From assembly GCA_963580455.1 (NCBI GenBank), contig OY756963.1:15085555-15149554 (forward strand): a stretch of 64,000 nucleotides of DNA, given 5' to 3'. A program made the position numbers and the translations under genes. The DNA comes from Euonymus europaeus. Its lineage: Eukaryota > Streptophyta > Magnoliopsida > Celastrales > Celastraceae. Below the pieces are notes generated by a model. The model saw only the letters and a list, made by a program, of their open reading frames with translations, was not told the origin of the DNA and ran no database searches. This document shows positions 33,364 to 44,999 of the stretch, in pieces (positions within the stretch are counted from its first letter, which is position 1; every line of letters starts with the position of its first letter).

Positions 33364-34427
33364 TACTTATTGTATCTCCAAATCCACTTGAAAAGAAGTG
33401 ATTTGTTCTTATTTGTAATTTATCTGACCACCCTTATTCTTCAATTTTATTGCTTCGGACCATCTTATATAGTGCAATCCCTTGTGATTATCCAAGTTCC
33501 CCCATAAAAATCTCTTCAAAGTTTTTAAATTTTCTGACCCACCCTATTGGTATCTTGAACATGGACAGGCAATACATTGGTAAACTTGCAAGAACGACTT
33601 TAATCAAAGTTAAACGGCCTCCTGAAGAGAGAAGTTCGGATTTCCAGTGAGATAATCAGAATTTCACTCCTGAGACCAACAGATCCCAAAGGTTTTCTCT
33701 ATTCATGTTCCCCCAAGTGGCAGACCGAAGTAAATCATATGCAATATATCATGCTTAGATTAAGTAAACTCATCTACGAGTTTGAGCTAAACATGATGGT
33801 ATCATCCACATCATGCAGATACGTGATTTGCTTGTCATTCTGTCAGACATTAAGACCTTCAACCAACCCCAAATCTACGACCTTCTCAATGAGATAATGA
33901 AGACCTTTGGAGTCCTAAATAAACAAAAAAGGTGATAATGGATCACCTTGACGGATACCATTTTCAAGAGCGAATTCACTGGTTGGAGATCCATTGACTA
34001 CGAGCCTTTCGCAGATTGAACATATTCACTTCCTCTATTTCCTTCCATAACCCATAGCCAAAATGACTTGTGACAAATGGCCCGATAAAACTAAATTGAA
34101 TGCTTTCTCGAAATCTACTTTCCAAATAAAACCTTTCAATCCTCTTCTCTTGATCGAATCCACCACTTCATTTGCAACCAATAGGGAGCCCACTATCTGT
34201 CTACCCACAACAAACCCATACTAGTGACTCCCAATGACAGTGCTTATTGAACTTTTGAGCCTACTAGTTAGGCATATGGCTATTATCTTATACAAACTAC
34301 TAATCAAACTTATCATCCTATAATCTTTTAGACTCTCCGACCCAGCAATCTTGGGAATTAGAGTAATGAAAAGTAGATGAAAAACCCCTAGGCAATATAG
34401 CAATCCTGATTTTATATCTGCATGGAT
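33364..34427 (-). pseudogene. L1-like LINE reverse transcriptase (left of the split)
   Basis: Minus strand from 34400: Phe-Ile-Thr-Leu-Ile-Pro-Lys-Ile-Ala-Gly-Ser-Glu, Asp-Tyr-Arg-Met-Ile-Ser-Leu-Ile-Ser-Ser-Leu-Tyr-Lys-Ile and Thr-Val-Ile-Gly-Ser-His. Then in shifted frames come Gly-Arg-Gln-Ile-Val-Asp-Ser-Leu-Leu, Val-Asp-Phe-Glu-Lys-Ala-Phe-Asn, Asn-Gly-Ile-Arg-Gln-Gly-Asp-Pro-Leu-Ser-Pro-Phe-Leu-Phe and a degenerate catalytic Val-Asp-Asp. These are the RT motifs of plant L1-type LINEs, which copy themselves by target-primed reverse transcription. The 5' part, including the endonuclease, is cut off by the gypsy LTR at 34428. Confidence 0.88.
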
Positions 34428-34833
34428 TGTTACGTAAGAGTTAGTTATTAAATAATGGTAGTTAGTTATGGTTAAGTCCTTAATAATTACTTATTATCAA
34501 AACTATGTCGTTTAGTTGTTATGGGTCTAGGTCAGCTCATAATGGCCTGCCTTTATCTGTTTCATTGGCAGAGAACGTGGGTTATGCTATTGTGAATTTT
34601 GAAAATTATCTATCCTTTGTGGAGATGACCCATCTCGAATAGGGTTTATCGGTTCCTTATTTATAGTTCTTTCTCTTATTTCATCTGTGTAATCGCTAGC
34701 TTTTTATCATCTTTTGAAGGAATCCTAATATATGAGAGGACAGATTTAGACTCTTGTTTGAAATCTTCTGTTTGAGTACTCTATTGTTATAAAATTGATG
34801 TTTGGAGGATTTCTTTGTTATAGGTGTGTAACA
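34428..34833 (+). repeat. Gypsy 5' LTR
   Basis: Begins TGTTAC and ends GTAACA, a perfect 6-bp terminal inverted repeat, followed four bases later by the primer site. TTATTTATAG near 34660 may be its TATA region. Confidence 0.75.
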
Positions 34834-34837
34834 AATT

Positions 34838-34849
34838 TGGTATAAGAGG
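34838..34849 (+). other. Gypsy primer binding site
   Basis: TGGTATAAGAGG, close to the initiator tRNA-Met site. Confidence 0.7.
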
Positions 34850-34889
34850 GAGGTTTACTGCTGTGGTTGTATGGTGTTGACATAAGCCA

Positions 34890-35815
34890 TGTCTGAAACA
34901 CATAAAATATTCGAAGATCATCAGCGTGCTATGGATGAGATGCAGTGCAAAATGGACTTGCAAATGTCTGAACTCTGAAGCATGTTTCAGAGTTTCTTAC
35001 AGGGGAACAAAGGTAAAAATCCAACTGAGGAGCAAACAGGGAGTAGCACTGGCAGGGAGATGGAAGGGAGGATTCCGGGAGACCTGCCTTATCGTGGAAC
35101 AAGGTTTGAGTTTCCTCGGTTTGGTGGGAGCGAGCTAGTTGCTTGGATCCATAAGGCAAACCAATACTTCCAGTTTCACAAGATTCCAGGTCATCAAAAG
35201 GTATTACTAGCTTCTTACTATTTTGATAGCACGGCTCACTCATGGTTTACTGAGGTGAAGGCATTAGGAGGGGTGGCTGGATGGTATGAGTTAGTATCCA
35301 TCCTTTTGGTGCGGTTTGGCCTAAGTTTGTTTGAAGAGATCCGCTGGAAGAACTGGTGAAACTCAAACAGATGAATACAGTGGAAGAGTTCAAGGGAAAG
35401 TTTGAGTTAATGGGTATCAGAGTAAAAGACCTCACAGAAGCCCATAAACTCAGCATATTTTTCACTAGGTTGAAGGAGGAACTACACCTACCAGTAAAAA
35501 TGATGAAACCTCGTACTCTCAATGAGGCTTATGGAATGGCAAAGATGCAAGAGGAGAGTCTATCTATAGTAATCAAAGCTACTAAACCTCTTATGTCGAT
35601 TGTACCAGCTAGCAAAAACCCTACTACCCACTACCACCCTCAATCCAATGTTGGCCATTCTGGCTACAGTCCTATACCTAACTCTAAACCTCCTTCAATC
35701 ACCTACCCTACAGAACCCCTAAAACCTGATGACCAAATGAACCCACCCCTATGAAAACGTTGACTAAGAAGGAGATGCAAGTGTCCTAAACCCAAGCTCT
35801 TTATGGTGGAATGCG
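34890..35815 (+). pseudogene. Gypsy gag, broken, zinc knuckle lost
   Basis: The start Met-Ser-Glu-Thr-His-Lys at 34890 is followed by a TGA at 34976. The frame then runs from 34982 with Phe-Glu-Phe-Pro-Arg-Phe-Gly-Gly-Ser-Glu, Trp-Ile-His-Lys-Ala-Asn-Gln-Tyr-Phe and Ala-His-Ser-Trp-Phe, the gag domain of plant gypsy elements. A frameshift near 35350 leads to 35356-35754 (Met-Asn-Thr-Val-Glu-Glu-Phe-Lys-Gly-Lys-Phe-Glu). After a TGA at 35752 only Lys-Cys-Pro-Lys-Pro-Lys-Leu-Phe-Met-Val-Glu remains of the CCHC knuckle region. Confidence 0.85.
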
Positions 35816-37005
35816 TGGAGGATGATGGTATTTTAATTGAGGAGCAGGACACGATGTTAGAGGCAGGAGAAAAAGGCAAAGGTGTATGTCCCAGTGTCGA
35901 GGTAGAACCAGAAATTACTATGCATGCTATTGCTAGGGCTACTGGTCCTTGTACTATGAGGGTGCTTGGGTTTGTAAATGGTGTACCATTGGTAATTTTG
36001 ATCGACTCTGGATCAACGCATAACTTTATGGATCCAGTTGTGTCAACCAAGGCAAATTTGACATCACTTCTAGTGGTGAATCCCACAGTGAAGCTTGCTA
36101 GTGGCGAGAAGGTTCAATGCATGAGAAAACTAGAGAAACTGGATTTCCAAATTCAAGGAAGTAAATTTTGTGTCAACTTATTTCTTCTCACTCTTGGTGG
36201 ATGTGACCTAGTCCTTGGTATCCAATGCTTACAAACCTTGGGGAAAATTGCATGGGATTTTCAAGAATATCTCATCGAATTCAGCCTAAACTCTCAAAAG
36301 TTTGTACTACAGGGGTTGTTAGGCAACCCTAAAGAGCTAATTGAGGATGGTGATTTTAAAAAATTAGCTGAGAATGAGAGGCAGGGGTTTATGTTGCAAT
36401 TAAAAGCAGTTGAATTCGAGAGCTTCCCTGCCAACTTTTTACTTCCTGAGGAAATATCTACCATGTTTCTAGAGTTTGAAGACGTTTTCTCAACTCCTAC
36501 AAGTCTACCACCTACTAGGGCTGTGATCATAAAATTGTTTTGAAAACTGGTGTTTCTCTTATCAATGTAAAACCATATCGTTATCCCTGCTATCAAAAGG
36601 AAGAAAAAGAAAAAATTGTTAATGAGTTGCTGAATAGTGGGGTGATCGGAAGAAGTGAGAGTCCTTTTTCTTCGCCGGTCATATTGGTGAGGAAGGTTGA
36701 TGGCACGTGGAGACTATGTGTTAATTATCGATACCTCAATAAGCATACTGTGAAAGATAGGTTTCCAATACCTGTCATAGAATAGCTTTTGGATGAACTA
36801 CATGGGGCAACTGTGTTCTCTAAATTAGACCTTCGATCCAGGTATCATCAAGTTAGGGTCAAAATGGAGGATATTCCAAAAACTGCTTTTCGAACCCATA
36901 AGGGCCACTACAGGTGGTTGGTAATGCCTTTTGGCCTAACCAACGCACCTAGTACTTTTCAGAGTTTGATGAATGAGGTGTTAAGACCTTATTTGAGGAC
37001 GACCA
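35803..37005 (+). pseudogene. Gypsy protease and N-terminal reverse transcriptase
   Basis: The protease active site Leu-Ile-Asp-Ser-Gly-Ser-Thr-His-Asn-Phe is intact (35995-36030), with Cys-Asp-Leu-Val-Leu-Gly-Ile-Gln at 36200. A stop at 36541 interrupts the link to RT, which continues at 36540-36785 (Pro-Tyr-Arg-Tyr-Pro, Val-Arg-Lys-Val-Asp-Gly-Thr-Trp-Arg-Leu-Cys-Val-Asn-Tyr-Arg). After a TAG at 36783 it runs 36789-37005 ([17 protein letters not shown]). It stops after Leu-Arg-Pro-Tyr-Leu-Arg, so the second catalytic motif, RNase H and integrase are absent. Confidence 0.9.
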
Positions 37006-37925
37006 TAATCATCCATTGAGCCCTAATAAATCAAGATTTTTTATATGTAATAGGGAGATTAATGATCATGTTCAGAGGCAGTTAATCATAAATGATATTG
37101 CTGGGATTATTGCTGCTGGAGGTCATGAAAATTTAACTTTTTTGCAAAAGGACACTCGCAAACGGATTGGCAAAGTCAGGCGGATGCGAATGGGTGTGGG
37201 TGATGCTATTGCCATATAGAATTATTTTGCTAAAATGCAATCTAAGAATGAGGGTTTTTTTTCTTTGATAGATTGGGATGAGGAAGAGAGGTTAAAGAGT
37301 GTCTTTTGGGCCGATCCTCCTAGTAGGGCCGCTGCTCGTGAATTTGGTGATGTTATCACTTTTGATACTACTTATTTGATAAATAAATACGACATGCCAT
37401 TCGCTTCTTTTATGGGAGTTAATCATCATGGTCAGTCCATACTACTTGGGTATGGTTTAGTTTCTAATGAAACTATGGAGATATTTACTTGGTTGTTTAC
37501 AGCATGGCTTACATGTATGTATGGGGTTGCTCCATGAGGAATAATAACGGATCAAGATAGAGCTATGCAAAATACAATTGAAATCGTTTTTCCTAATGCC
37601 AGACATATGTGGTGTTTATGGCATATTTTGAGGTTCTTCAGAAGCTTGGTTCATTCAAGGAATACAATCGCATAATTGTTGCTTTAGGGAATGTTGTTTT
37701 CAATTCCCATACTATACATGAGTTTGAATGTGGATGGAATTTGATGGTTTCAACATTTCAGTTTGAAAGCAATAGTTGGTTGGCCTCTTTGTATTTGGAT
37801 AGGGTCAAGTGGGTTCCAATATATGTGAAGAAAACATTATGGGCAGGTATGTTATGTAATTATCAGTATTTGTACTCCATTTTTTCCTGGGAAGTTCCAT
37901 TTATATTAATCAATGGATTAAGAAT

Positions 37926-37949
37926 TTCCATTGATATTAATCAATGGAA
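37926..37949. repeat. Perfect inverted repeat, 10-bp arms
   Basis: TTCCATTGAT, spacer ATTA, ATCAATGGAA. It is surrounded by further CCATT...AATGG pairs at 37897-37985, inside the segment that interrupts the FAR1 pseudogene. Confidence 0.85.
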
Positions 37950-38026
37950 ATTAAACACCATTAATTAATATCAATGGAATACCATTAAATTATGATTTCA
38001 TTGGCTTATGTAATTATTAAGGATGT

Positions 38027-38218
38027 CAACGACTTAGAGGAATGAGAGTATTAGTGCTTTTTTTTACGGGTATGTGCACTCCAAGACAACCATGAAGCAG
38101 TTTATCGAGCAATGTAACAATGCAACGACTTAGAGGAATGAGAGTATTAGTGCTTTTTTTTACGGGTATGTGCACTCCAAGACAACCATGAAGCAGTTTA
38201 TCGAGCAATGTAACAATG
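38027..38218. repeat. 96-bp tandem duplication, two copies
   Basis: 38027-38122 and 38123-38218 are essentially identical and begin CAACGACTTAGAGG. The unit is 32 codons, so it duplicates a FAR1 segment in frame. Confidence 0.97.
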
Positions 38219-38449
38219 CATTGAGCGACAAGGTTGAGAAAGAAGCTCTTACTGATTGAATTCATTTAACAAGCAGCTGCAATGGGTGACATCTTTCGAT
38301 ATGGAAAAATAAATTCAGAAATTATACACTGAATCGAAGTTTAAGGAGTTTTAGAATGAGTTATGTGAGATGGTTTACCGTGGGATTTTGTCTGTTGACT
38401 CCATTTCTGATTTAGAGTTTTCAATGTAGAGGAGGATATTGTATATGAG

Positions 38450-40500
38450 GAAAATAATATATAAAATCCCAAATGCAAATTTAAGGGAAAAATAGCAAAG
38501 AGAAAATGAAGAAAATTAGATTGCGTCAAAAGATACCACTTACCAAGAATCATGACCAGGTCTCTAATTGCACTCAAACTCAAACCAAGTTATTTAAAAA
38601 TCATGTAAGACTTTCTGGCTTGTAATGTAAGGGGTAAAGGATAGCAATATACGCAAGAAGGGTTAATAAACATAGGTGCTCTCAAAGAGAACCATCAATA
38701 TTGAATTACTTCACATAATGCACAGTCTCAACACTTTGACACCACTTCCTATCAATTATACTACACTTTGTATTTGTTTTTATTCTTCAAAATCCCCCAC
38801 ATCACTTCATTGAAACATAACTAGTTAATATCTCTTTTGCTTTGCACTTCTTTTGATTTTTCACCACCATCCACTTTCTTCAAGCTATGGTTCTATTGAC
38901 AACTATTCAATGCAAATCTCCATCAGGTAATAAAATTAAAACTTAAGCATTTAAGGTCAACTGGGTATATTAAAGAAAGGTTCATATTTAGGTTCAAAAG
39001 AGATTTTAGTGGTAAATACATAAGATGGGAGGATAGAAAAGTACAAAAGTAACAAAAGAAGACCTACTTTCATCTCTTTAAATCAACAAGGCTATCATGA
39101 GAGAGATCTATCAAAACATTAAGTTCACAAAGAAGTATTCTCAGTTCGTGATGTAAAAGATTATGAGATCATTAATGAGAATCAAAGAATGAAAGAATAT
39201 GTGGAGTAAAAATAAATCCTTCAAAATAAACGATAGGCTCAAATATCCCAAGGTTAAGTCTCCACAAGTACGTGTGTGATAATGAATAGCATGGAACTTT
39301 TCAATTTCATATGGCAATTAGTGATTTAGCCTTTTACTTATAGATTTAAGCATCTAATTCGTAGGAGCAATCAACTGACACAAAATTAATTTCATCATTA
39401 TGAAGTAGCATACAACCTAACAAGCAAAAAAATTACAAACTAAACTAAAAGGGTCAACTTTCATAGAAAAACATGATGGCACTTAGCACATATATCACAA
39501 GCCTTTAAACTCCTTGGTATTCTTAGTAGGACGAGATAGTCTCGTGAGGGTTTACCATAATGTTACCCACAAACATTCAAAAGTTTTTTTTAAAAGACTA
39601 AAGACTCCCCCCTTGAAATATGTAATGTCCACAATGCAAAAATAAAGTCATGATAAAAAAGAAAGACACAACCTAGGGCACAGACATTGTTAAGAGGTGG
39701 AGGAAGGAAAGAAAGTATAGTTGCCAAAACAGACTGCATGTTGCTGAATTGGTGTATCATCTCACTGTGAAGATTCAAGATCTTAGTGCATACTTCTTCA
39801 AGCTCAGAAGTAGAAATAGGTTCAGAAGTGGGAGGCGATGGATCAGCAGATCCTTGAGAATGAGCTACTCTCAAACGGGTAGTAGTTGCTTGATCCATAT
39901 GCCCCCAACTGAGATTCCACTTGGTGATATGAAAAATCTACATGGGGAAAGGTTGATATTTCTCTGGAATAGAAAGCTCCTTAAAAATGATCAAACAGGA
40001 AATCAAATGAGGGAAGAACATCTTCTTCTTACTTTTATAAATCCTCATCAATTTCTTACTTGATTTTTGGCCATCAGTTGATACATCCATTAGCCTCTTA
40101 GCCTTGAGAATAGAACAAAAAAGCAACTAACGTAAACAAAATCAAATTGAGTGTTTCATGGAACAAAGAGTTTCCAAAAAAAAAACCGGGTCGCTCTTGG
40201 TCATGTCCTTGAGGAATCAAATTTTTGTATATGATTGTATCTAAAAGATGTAGTGGTGATGTAGGTGGGTTTGGCGTACACAAGAATGCACAACATAGGA
40301 CTCCTCCTCAAAAGATGTTGGGAAACCCAAACATTGACAAATATCAATAGCGGTGAACTGTAAAATATCCTCTCTAATGGATGGTCGATAGATGGGTCAC
40401 CCATCTTAATCATCCAATAAATTTCCACTGTCATTTGAGATATAGTCGTCATGTTATTCTTCTTTGAGAGTGCAATAAAAAGCTTGGACAACTACGGGGT
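38450..40500. other. No recognised gene
   Basis: AT-rich. Minus-strand frames at 39590-39898 (Ser/Thr/Glu-rich) and 40201-40491 have no motif I recognise and are broken. They may be pieces of transposon ORFs. Confidence 0.4.
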
Positions 40501-40659
40501 AGACTTGCCACTCATTGTTTGGATTGAGTTCCATAAGGGGGAAAATGAGTGACTCCAAAGGTAATTTATCGTGCTCAATGTTCTGTAAATGCTTGAACCT
40601 TTGCATAAATAATTGTCTCTGGTTCTATGGGAATGTCATCAAATGGATTATGTGGTGTG

Positions 40660-42750
40660 GGCCCAACTTGAGGTCGAATAGATCTTCTTTTAGGTGTGAA
40701 ATCCCGACCAAAAAATATTTTGTTCTGGTTAAATTTAGGGTATTAAATTATTGGAAATGGATTCTGCGAGATTACGGATCACTTGTGTTGCATACAAACT
40801 TAAAGAATCATTTTTTTACTAGCTTCACTAAATGGGCCATAACTTTTTTTTTACATATGTCCGTTTTGGTCACATAATATATCGAACATAATTTTAGACT
40901 GAGTTGGAGGTGAAACAAATGGGGCCACACGCCTAGGCGCAGTGCCTAGGTATGTAAAAATTTCACCAAGACCATAGCTCATAGGAAAATAAAAAGGGGA
41001 TCTTGGGCCGAGGGGCGCCTAGGCATGCCTAAAAAATCATTTTATCTTTCTAGAACCAATTTTTAGAGAGAGAGAGAGAGGTCATGAGAGATTATTGAAG
41101 ATTCTCTGCTTGGATTGAAGATTCAAACAAGATTTTAAAAAGGTTTTCAAGATTCAAGTAAGTTTTCCTAGTTTTGGAATTCTAGGATTTTTCTTAGATT
41201 TACTTTGATTCCTTAAGAGATCAATAGTAGGGTTTAAATATGTTTTTCCTAGGGTTATTTTAATTGTTTTACAAGTTTTAATCATTGGTTTAGGTTGAGG
41301 TTTGATATTGCTGAAGTTTGAAGGATTTGGGAAAATCCTAGATAGAGAAGGTAAGTTCTTTTGATTTGTGATTAAATATCATGTTGTTATGATAAATTAG
41401 TGTCATTGATATGATTATATGGGTTCATTTTGATTGATATCAATAGGTTGAGAGAAAAGGGTAGAAACCCTAACTTTGGAAATTTGTGAGTAAATTGTGC
41501 TTAATCGAGGTAGAGGATTCCTAACCTATTTCTTGTTCTATATCATTCCTGTATATTCTAAAGTGCGATTTATATCTTCATTGGTCTTCTATTTGTGTTC
41601 TTGCCTTATTTGTTCCTAAAGAAGAACAAGCCTAGGGTTCAATCTTATTTTCTCTTAAATGTAGTTTGCATTAACCTTATTTCATGTTCAATCATCCATT
41701 TAGCATGGTTTGATCTTGTTCGTGCATCATGTGTAATTATATATATGTAGGTTGAATATATAAGTACATCTTGACATGGCATGAACATTTATGCATTATA
41801 GATGCATGGGATGCTCGGGTGTAGACTCAAGATACCATAGGATTATTTGAAAGTCACGTGGAAGGATGGTTGTGTGTTGGAGCATGAACACTGACCATAT
41901 GACTTCGTGTGAGGCAACACATTAATGGTGTGGTTGTGATGGGTATCACGCTACCAGGTAAACTCTCTATGGTTGTTTTCATTGGTGATTAGCCAGCGCG
42001 CATCAAAAAATGGCTAGATGCCTAGGATATGCGTTCGATGTTGTGGCCAACCCATGGTGTGGAAACCATGGGATTAATTGGTGGTTTTCCTCGGAGAGAA
42101 TACTTAGATTTTTTTGATATGATATGTGACATGAGTAGGATTGGTAGCATAATGTTGCACAGCCTGTCCTATAATTTTGGGATATTATTATTATGTGAAT
42201 CTCTTACCCTACTGAGCTTATGGCTCACTCCTTCACTTTATTTTCTCCCTGCAGATGAGACAAGTACGAGTACCAATGATATGGGTCAGTAGAGACGCTG
42301 GTGTGGCATGAATGGCAATTGGAGGGGGCGTAGGTTTGAGTTAAGTGACTTAAACCATTTTGTTGACCCGCTTGTTCATATTTATTCTTGTATGTCTTAT
42401 TGATTGTGTGGCACCGATTGGTATGGATCGTGGATGGTTAGAAGGAAATCCTTACATGTGGATCTTCTAAACTGGAGGAGGACTCTGAGTCCTCTTTGAA
42501 TGATGTTTGGATTATACGTATGATGTTTGATTGCGAAATCAGTTTGTGCATGCTGCTAGATGGACTGAAGTCTTGCTAGGTTGTGATTTGCATGCTGATA
42601 GAGGCCAGAGGCTCTTGCTAGGTTATGATGTGATTATATGATTATCGCTGCGCTTGATCCAGGTGAGCATTTCCCGATATATGGGGAGATGCTGCCAGAT
42701 TTTTGACTGAAGGAATTGAGTTAGTTATATGAACTAGGGTTGAATCCTTT
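40660..42750. repeat. Unclassified dispersed repeat, LTR- or leader-like
   Basis: Holds a CGCCTAGGCGC-type GC island (40928-41030), a short GA run (41065-41078), a leader-like stretch with CTAGGGTT and TTTTCCTAG strings, and a Pro/Ser-rich tail near 42200-42300 resembling sequence seen next to gypsy LTRs. No partner copy, primer site or coding domain lies in the window, so the class is uncertain. Confidence 0.3.
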
Positions 42751-43720
42751 GAATGGTGATCACATGGGTGACCTAGTAAGTTGTGGTAAGTACCATGTAG
42801 TGTTCTGAATCAAGGCATTATATAAGGAGGCATTGTTCCTACAACAAGATGAAAGAAAATATAGTGTAAGAGTCACAATATGCCTAATAAGTACCAAAGA
42901 AGGATAAGAGAGTGAGCACAGTTGAAATTTGGGCATATGTAAATCAAAATATCTCATTGAAACATTTTCTCAAACATGTGATAGGCACTTGTGTGTGTTG
43001 AACACACTAAGCATGGTAAGAATGTATTCAAGAACCTTCCAAGTACACTTTGAATCATGAAATCAAGTTGCATTCCTAAGAACCAAGTAGCACATAACCC
43101 ATAGACACATACATTATCATTAACAATCAAGCCAAATCACACCAAAGATGGGTTAAGCTATATAATTTGTCCAAGAGTGAGGAATAGAGTTCAAAATTTG
43201 AAGGAAGATATATAATTTCTTATGGCACCACACAGCTCCTTTATTCTAGTCAAGAATCCCACATCATGTATCAAGGTTGTTCAAAGTAGAAAAAATCAAG
43301 GAAGACAGGAATGTCACAGAGAGAGAAGATAATAACATGGTGAACTAGTGAGGAGATAGAAGCAACCATACCTGAGAGTGGAGAAGAAGAGTGGCACATA
43401 GGATTGTTGCGGGATTGAGATGAGAAGAATGCGGGATTGGGGAGAGACGAATTGTGCTTTTGTGAGCAGTTGGAGAAAAGAATCGGGTAGATTTTGGTTT
43501 TAAAAAAAACTAGGTCGTGTGCTCAAGTGGAAGTTAGCACGTGGGTATCTCGGATTGGTGAATTGAGGGGGCATGGTGCTCTAACGGTATGTCCAGCATC
43601 TATTGTGCAGACTGCGTTGGCCATCTAGAGCGTCACGATGGTCTAGCATGGGAGATTTTTTTTATTTTTGAATTGATTCTAAGAAAAATTAAATATATGA
43701 TATAGGAAAAAAATTACCTA
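42750..43720. other. No recognised gene
   Basis: Spacer of mixed composition on the 3' side of the Athila element. It may include its decayed 3' region, but no LTR pair can be shown. Confidence 0.4.
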
Positions 43721-43724
43721 ACTC

Positions 43725-44960
43725 GATCAGTTGCCTCCCAACAGCGCCCTCTTTAACATCTTTGGCTAGACGCAAAGCATAGTTTAAGGCAAAAAGTTGT
43801 GAATTGGATCAACCTCTTCACCAACATCAACAATCATGGGTTTTGTCATCAAGAATGACTTCAATCGGTGTCCATTAACCTTCTATGAGCAGTCATTATT
43901 TGGATTCCTTATCTCCACCGCACCATAAGAAAATATCTTGATAACTTCAAACGGTCCCATCCACTTAGAATTCAAATTTTTGGGGAACAAACAAAAATGT
44001 GAGTTATATAATAAAAAAAGCATACCTTCGATTAGCTCCTTCTTGTTGTTTGACTTGTCATAGGTTTCCTTTGTGTGTTCCTTATAGCTTTTGGCATTTT
44101 AATAAGCCTCCATTTAGAGTTCTTCCAACTCATTGAGTTGTAATTTCCTTCAACATGCGTATCCAAATTTAATATTTTAATAGCCCAATATGAACGATGT
44201 TCAAGTTCCATCAGAAAGTGGCATGCCTTAGAAAACACTAGAAGATATGGACTCATCCCTATAGCTGTCTTAAAAGCTGTCCTATATGCCCATAATGCAT
44301 CATTCAACTTAATTGGCAAATCCTTTCTAGTAGTTTAACTATCCTTTCCAAATTTGCTTGATCACACAAGTGCTAAATTCCACTTGTCTCGTTGCTTGTG
44401 GGTGAGGGATGGCTACTCTATCAATGATATCATACTTAACCAACAAAGCTTTGAAAGGCTTATTCTGAAAGTGACTATCCCCATCAATGATAATTGTCCT
44501 ATGTGTTCAAACCTAGTAAAAATCAAATCCTTGAGGAATGAAAGCACTACCTTATGGGAATTAGTCTTAGTAGCAAGGGTTTCTACCCACTTAGAGACAT
44601 AATCAACAGCTACAAGTATGTATAAATAACAAAAGGAATGAAGGAAAGGTCACATAAAATCAATTCCCACACATCAAACATTTCCACAACTAGAATTCTA
44701 TTCAAAGGCATCTAATTGAGTCTCCCATTATTCCCGGTTCCTTGACACCTATCACACATGGAGTAAAAGTGGACTACATATTTAAAAAGAAGAGTGCCAT
44801 TTTCTTTGCTCCAAAGTGACATGCACACGCAAACTCATGACCACGACATAAAACACTCTTTTGCAAGTATTTGGGAATGCATCGACAAATGATTTGATCA
44901 GGACCATGCTTGAACAAGTAAGGATCTTCCCAATAGTAGTGCTTTATAGATGCCAAGAAT
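43725..44960 (-). pseudogene. Athila integrase
   Basis: The zinc-binding part reads Tyr-Tyr-Trp-Glu-Asp-Pro-Tyr-Leu-Phe-Lys-His ... Cys-His-Phe-Gly-Ala-Lys-Lys (44950-44780). After a poorly conserved core, the end reads Leu-Asn-Asp-Ala-Leu-Trp-Ala-Tyr-Arg-Thr-Ala-Phe-Lys-Thr-Ala-Ile-Gly-Met-Ser-Pro (44310-44245) and Leu-Glu-His-Arg-Ser-Tyr-Trp-Ala-Ile-Lys. Many stops and frameshifts occur between 44350 and 44750. Confidence 0.85.
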
Positions 44961-44999
44961 CTTTTCTTTTCCTGATATGTCAGTGAGTCCTATAATAAA

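Larger units (their letters stand above)
34428..37005 (+). mobile_element. Ty3/gypsy retrotransposon, 5' LTR to RT, 3' truncated
   Basis: Plus-strand element with 5' LTR, primer site, gag, protease and the first half of RT. At about 37005, just before the family's Phe-Asp-Asp catalytic motif, it changes abruptly into FAR1-type sequence. No 3' LTR is visible in the window. It also truncates the LINE on its left. Confidence 0.88.
37006..38450 (+). pseudogene. FAR1/FHY3-type transposase-like protein, second copy
   Basis: From 37010: [11 protein letters not shown], then Phe-Trp-Ala-Asp-Pro-Pro-Ser-Arg, Phe-Gly-Asp-Val-Ile-Thr-Phe-Asp-Thr-Thr-Tyr, Phe-Met-Gly-Val-Asn-His-His-Gly-Gln (37235-37537), Ile-Thr-Asp-Gln-Asp-Arg-Ala-Met (37540) and Trp-Cys-Leu-Trp-His-Ile (37610). 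After a frameshift come Trp-Leu-Ala-Ser-Leu-Tyr-Leu-Asp-Arg and Leu-Trp-Ala-Gly-Met (to 37852). The frame is then interrupted by about 175 bp. It resumes at 38027 with Ser-Thr-Thr-(stop)-Arg-Asn-Glu-Ser-Ile-Ser-Ala-Phe-Phe, duplicated by a 96-bp tandem repeat, and fades out by 38450. The Asp and His motifs of the MULE-derived domain are largely kept, but stops make it a pseudogene. Confidence 0.88.

Noticed and set aside
34440..34840. Solo LTR of the gypsy element
   Set aside because: A primer site and gag follow directly, so it is the 5' LTR of a truncated element, not a solo LTR.
38026..38265. Minus-strand frame encoding a duplicated 32-residue peptide
   Set aside because: Antisense by-product of the 96-bp duplication in the FAR1 pseudogene.
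37006..38450. A functional domesticated FAR1-type transcription factor
   Set aside because: Stops, frameshifts, an interrupting segment and loss of the ends rule out an intact protein; the copy at 7145-8660 is likewise broken.
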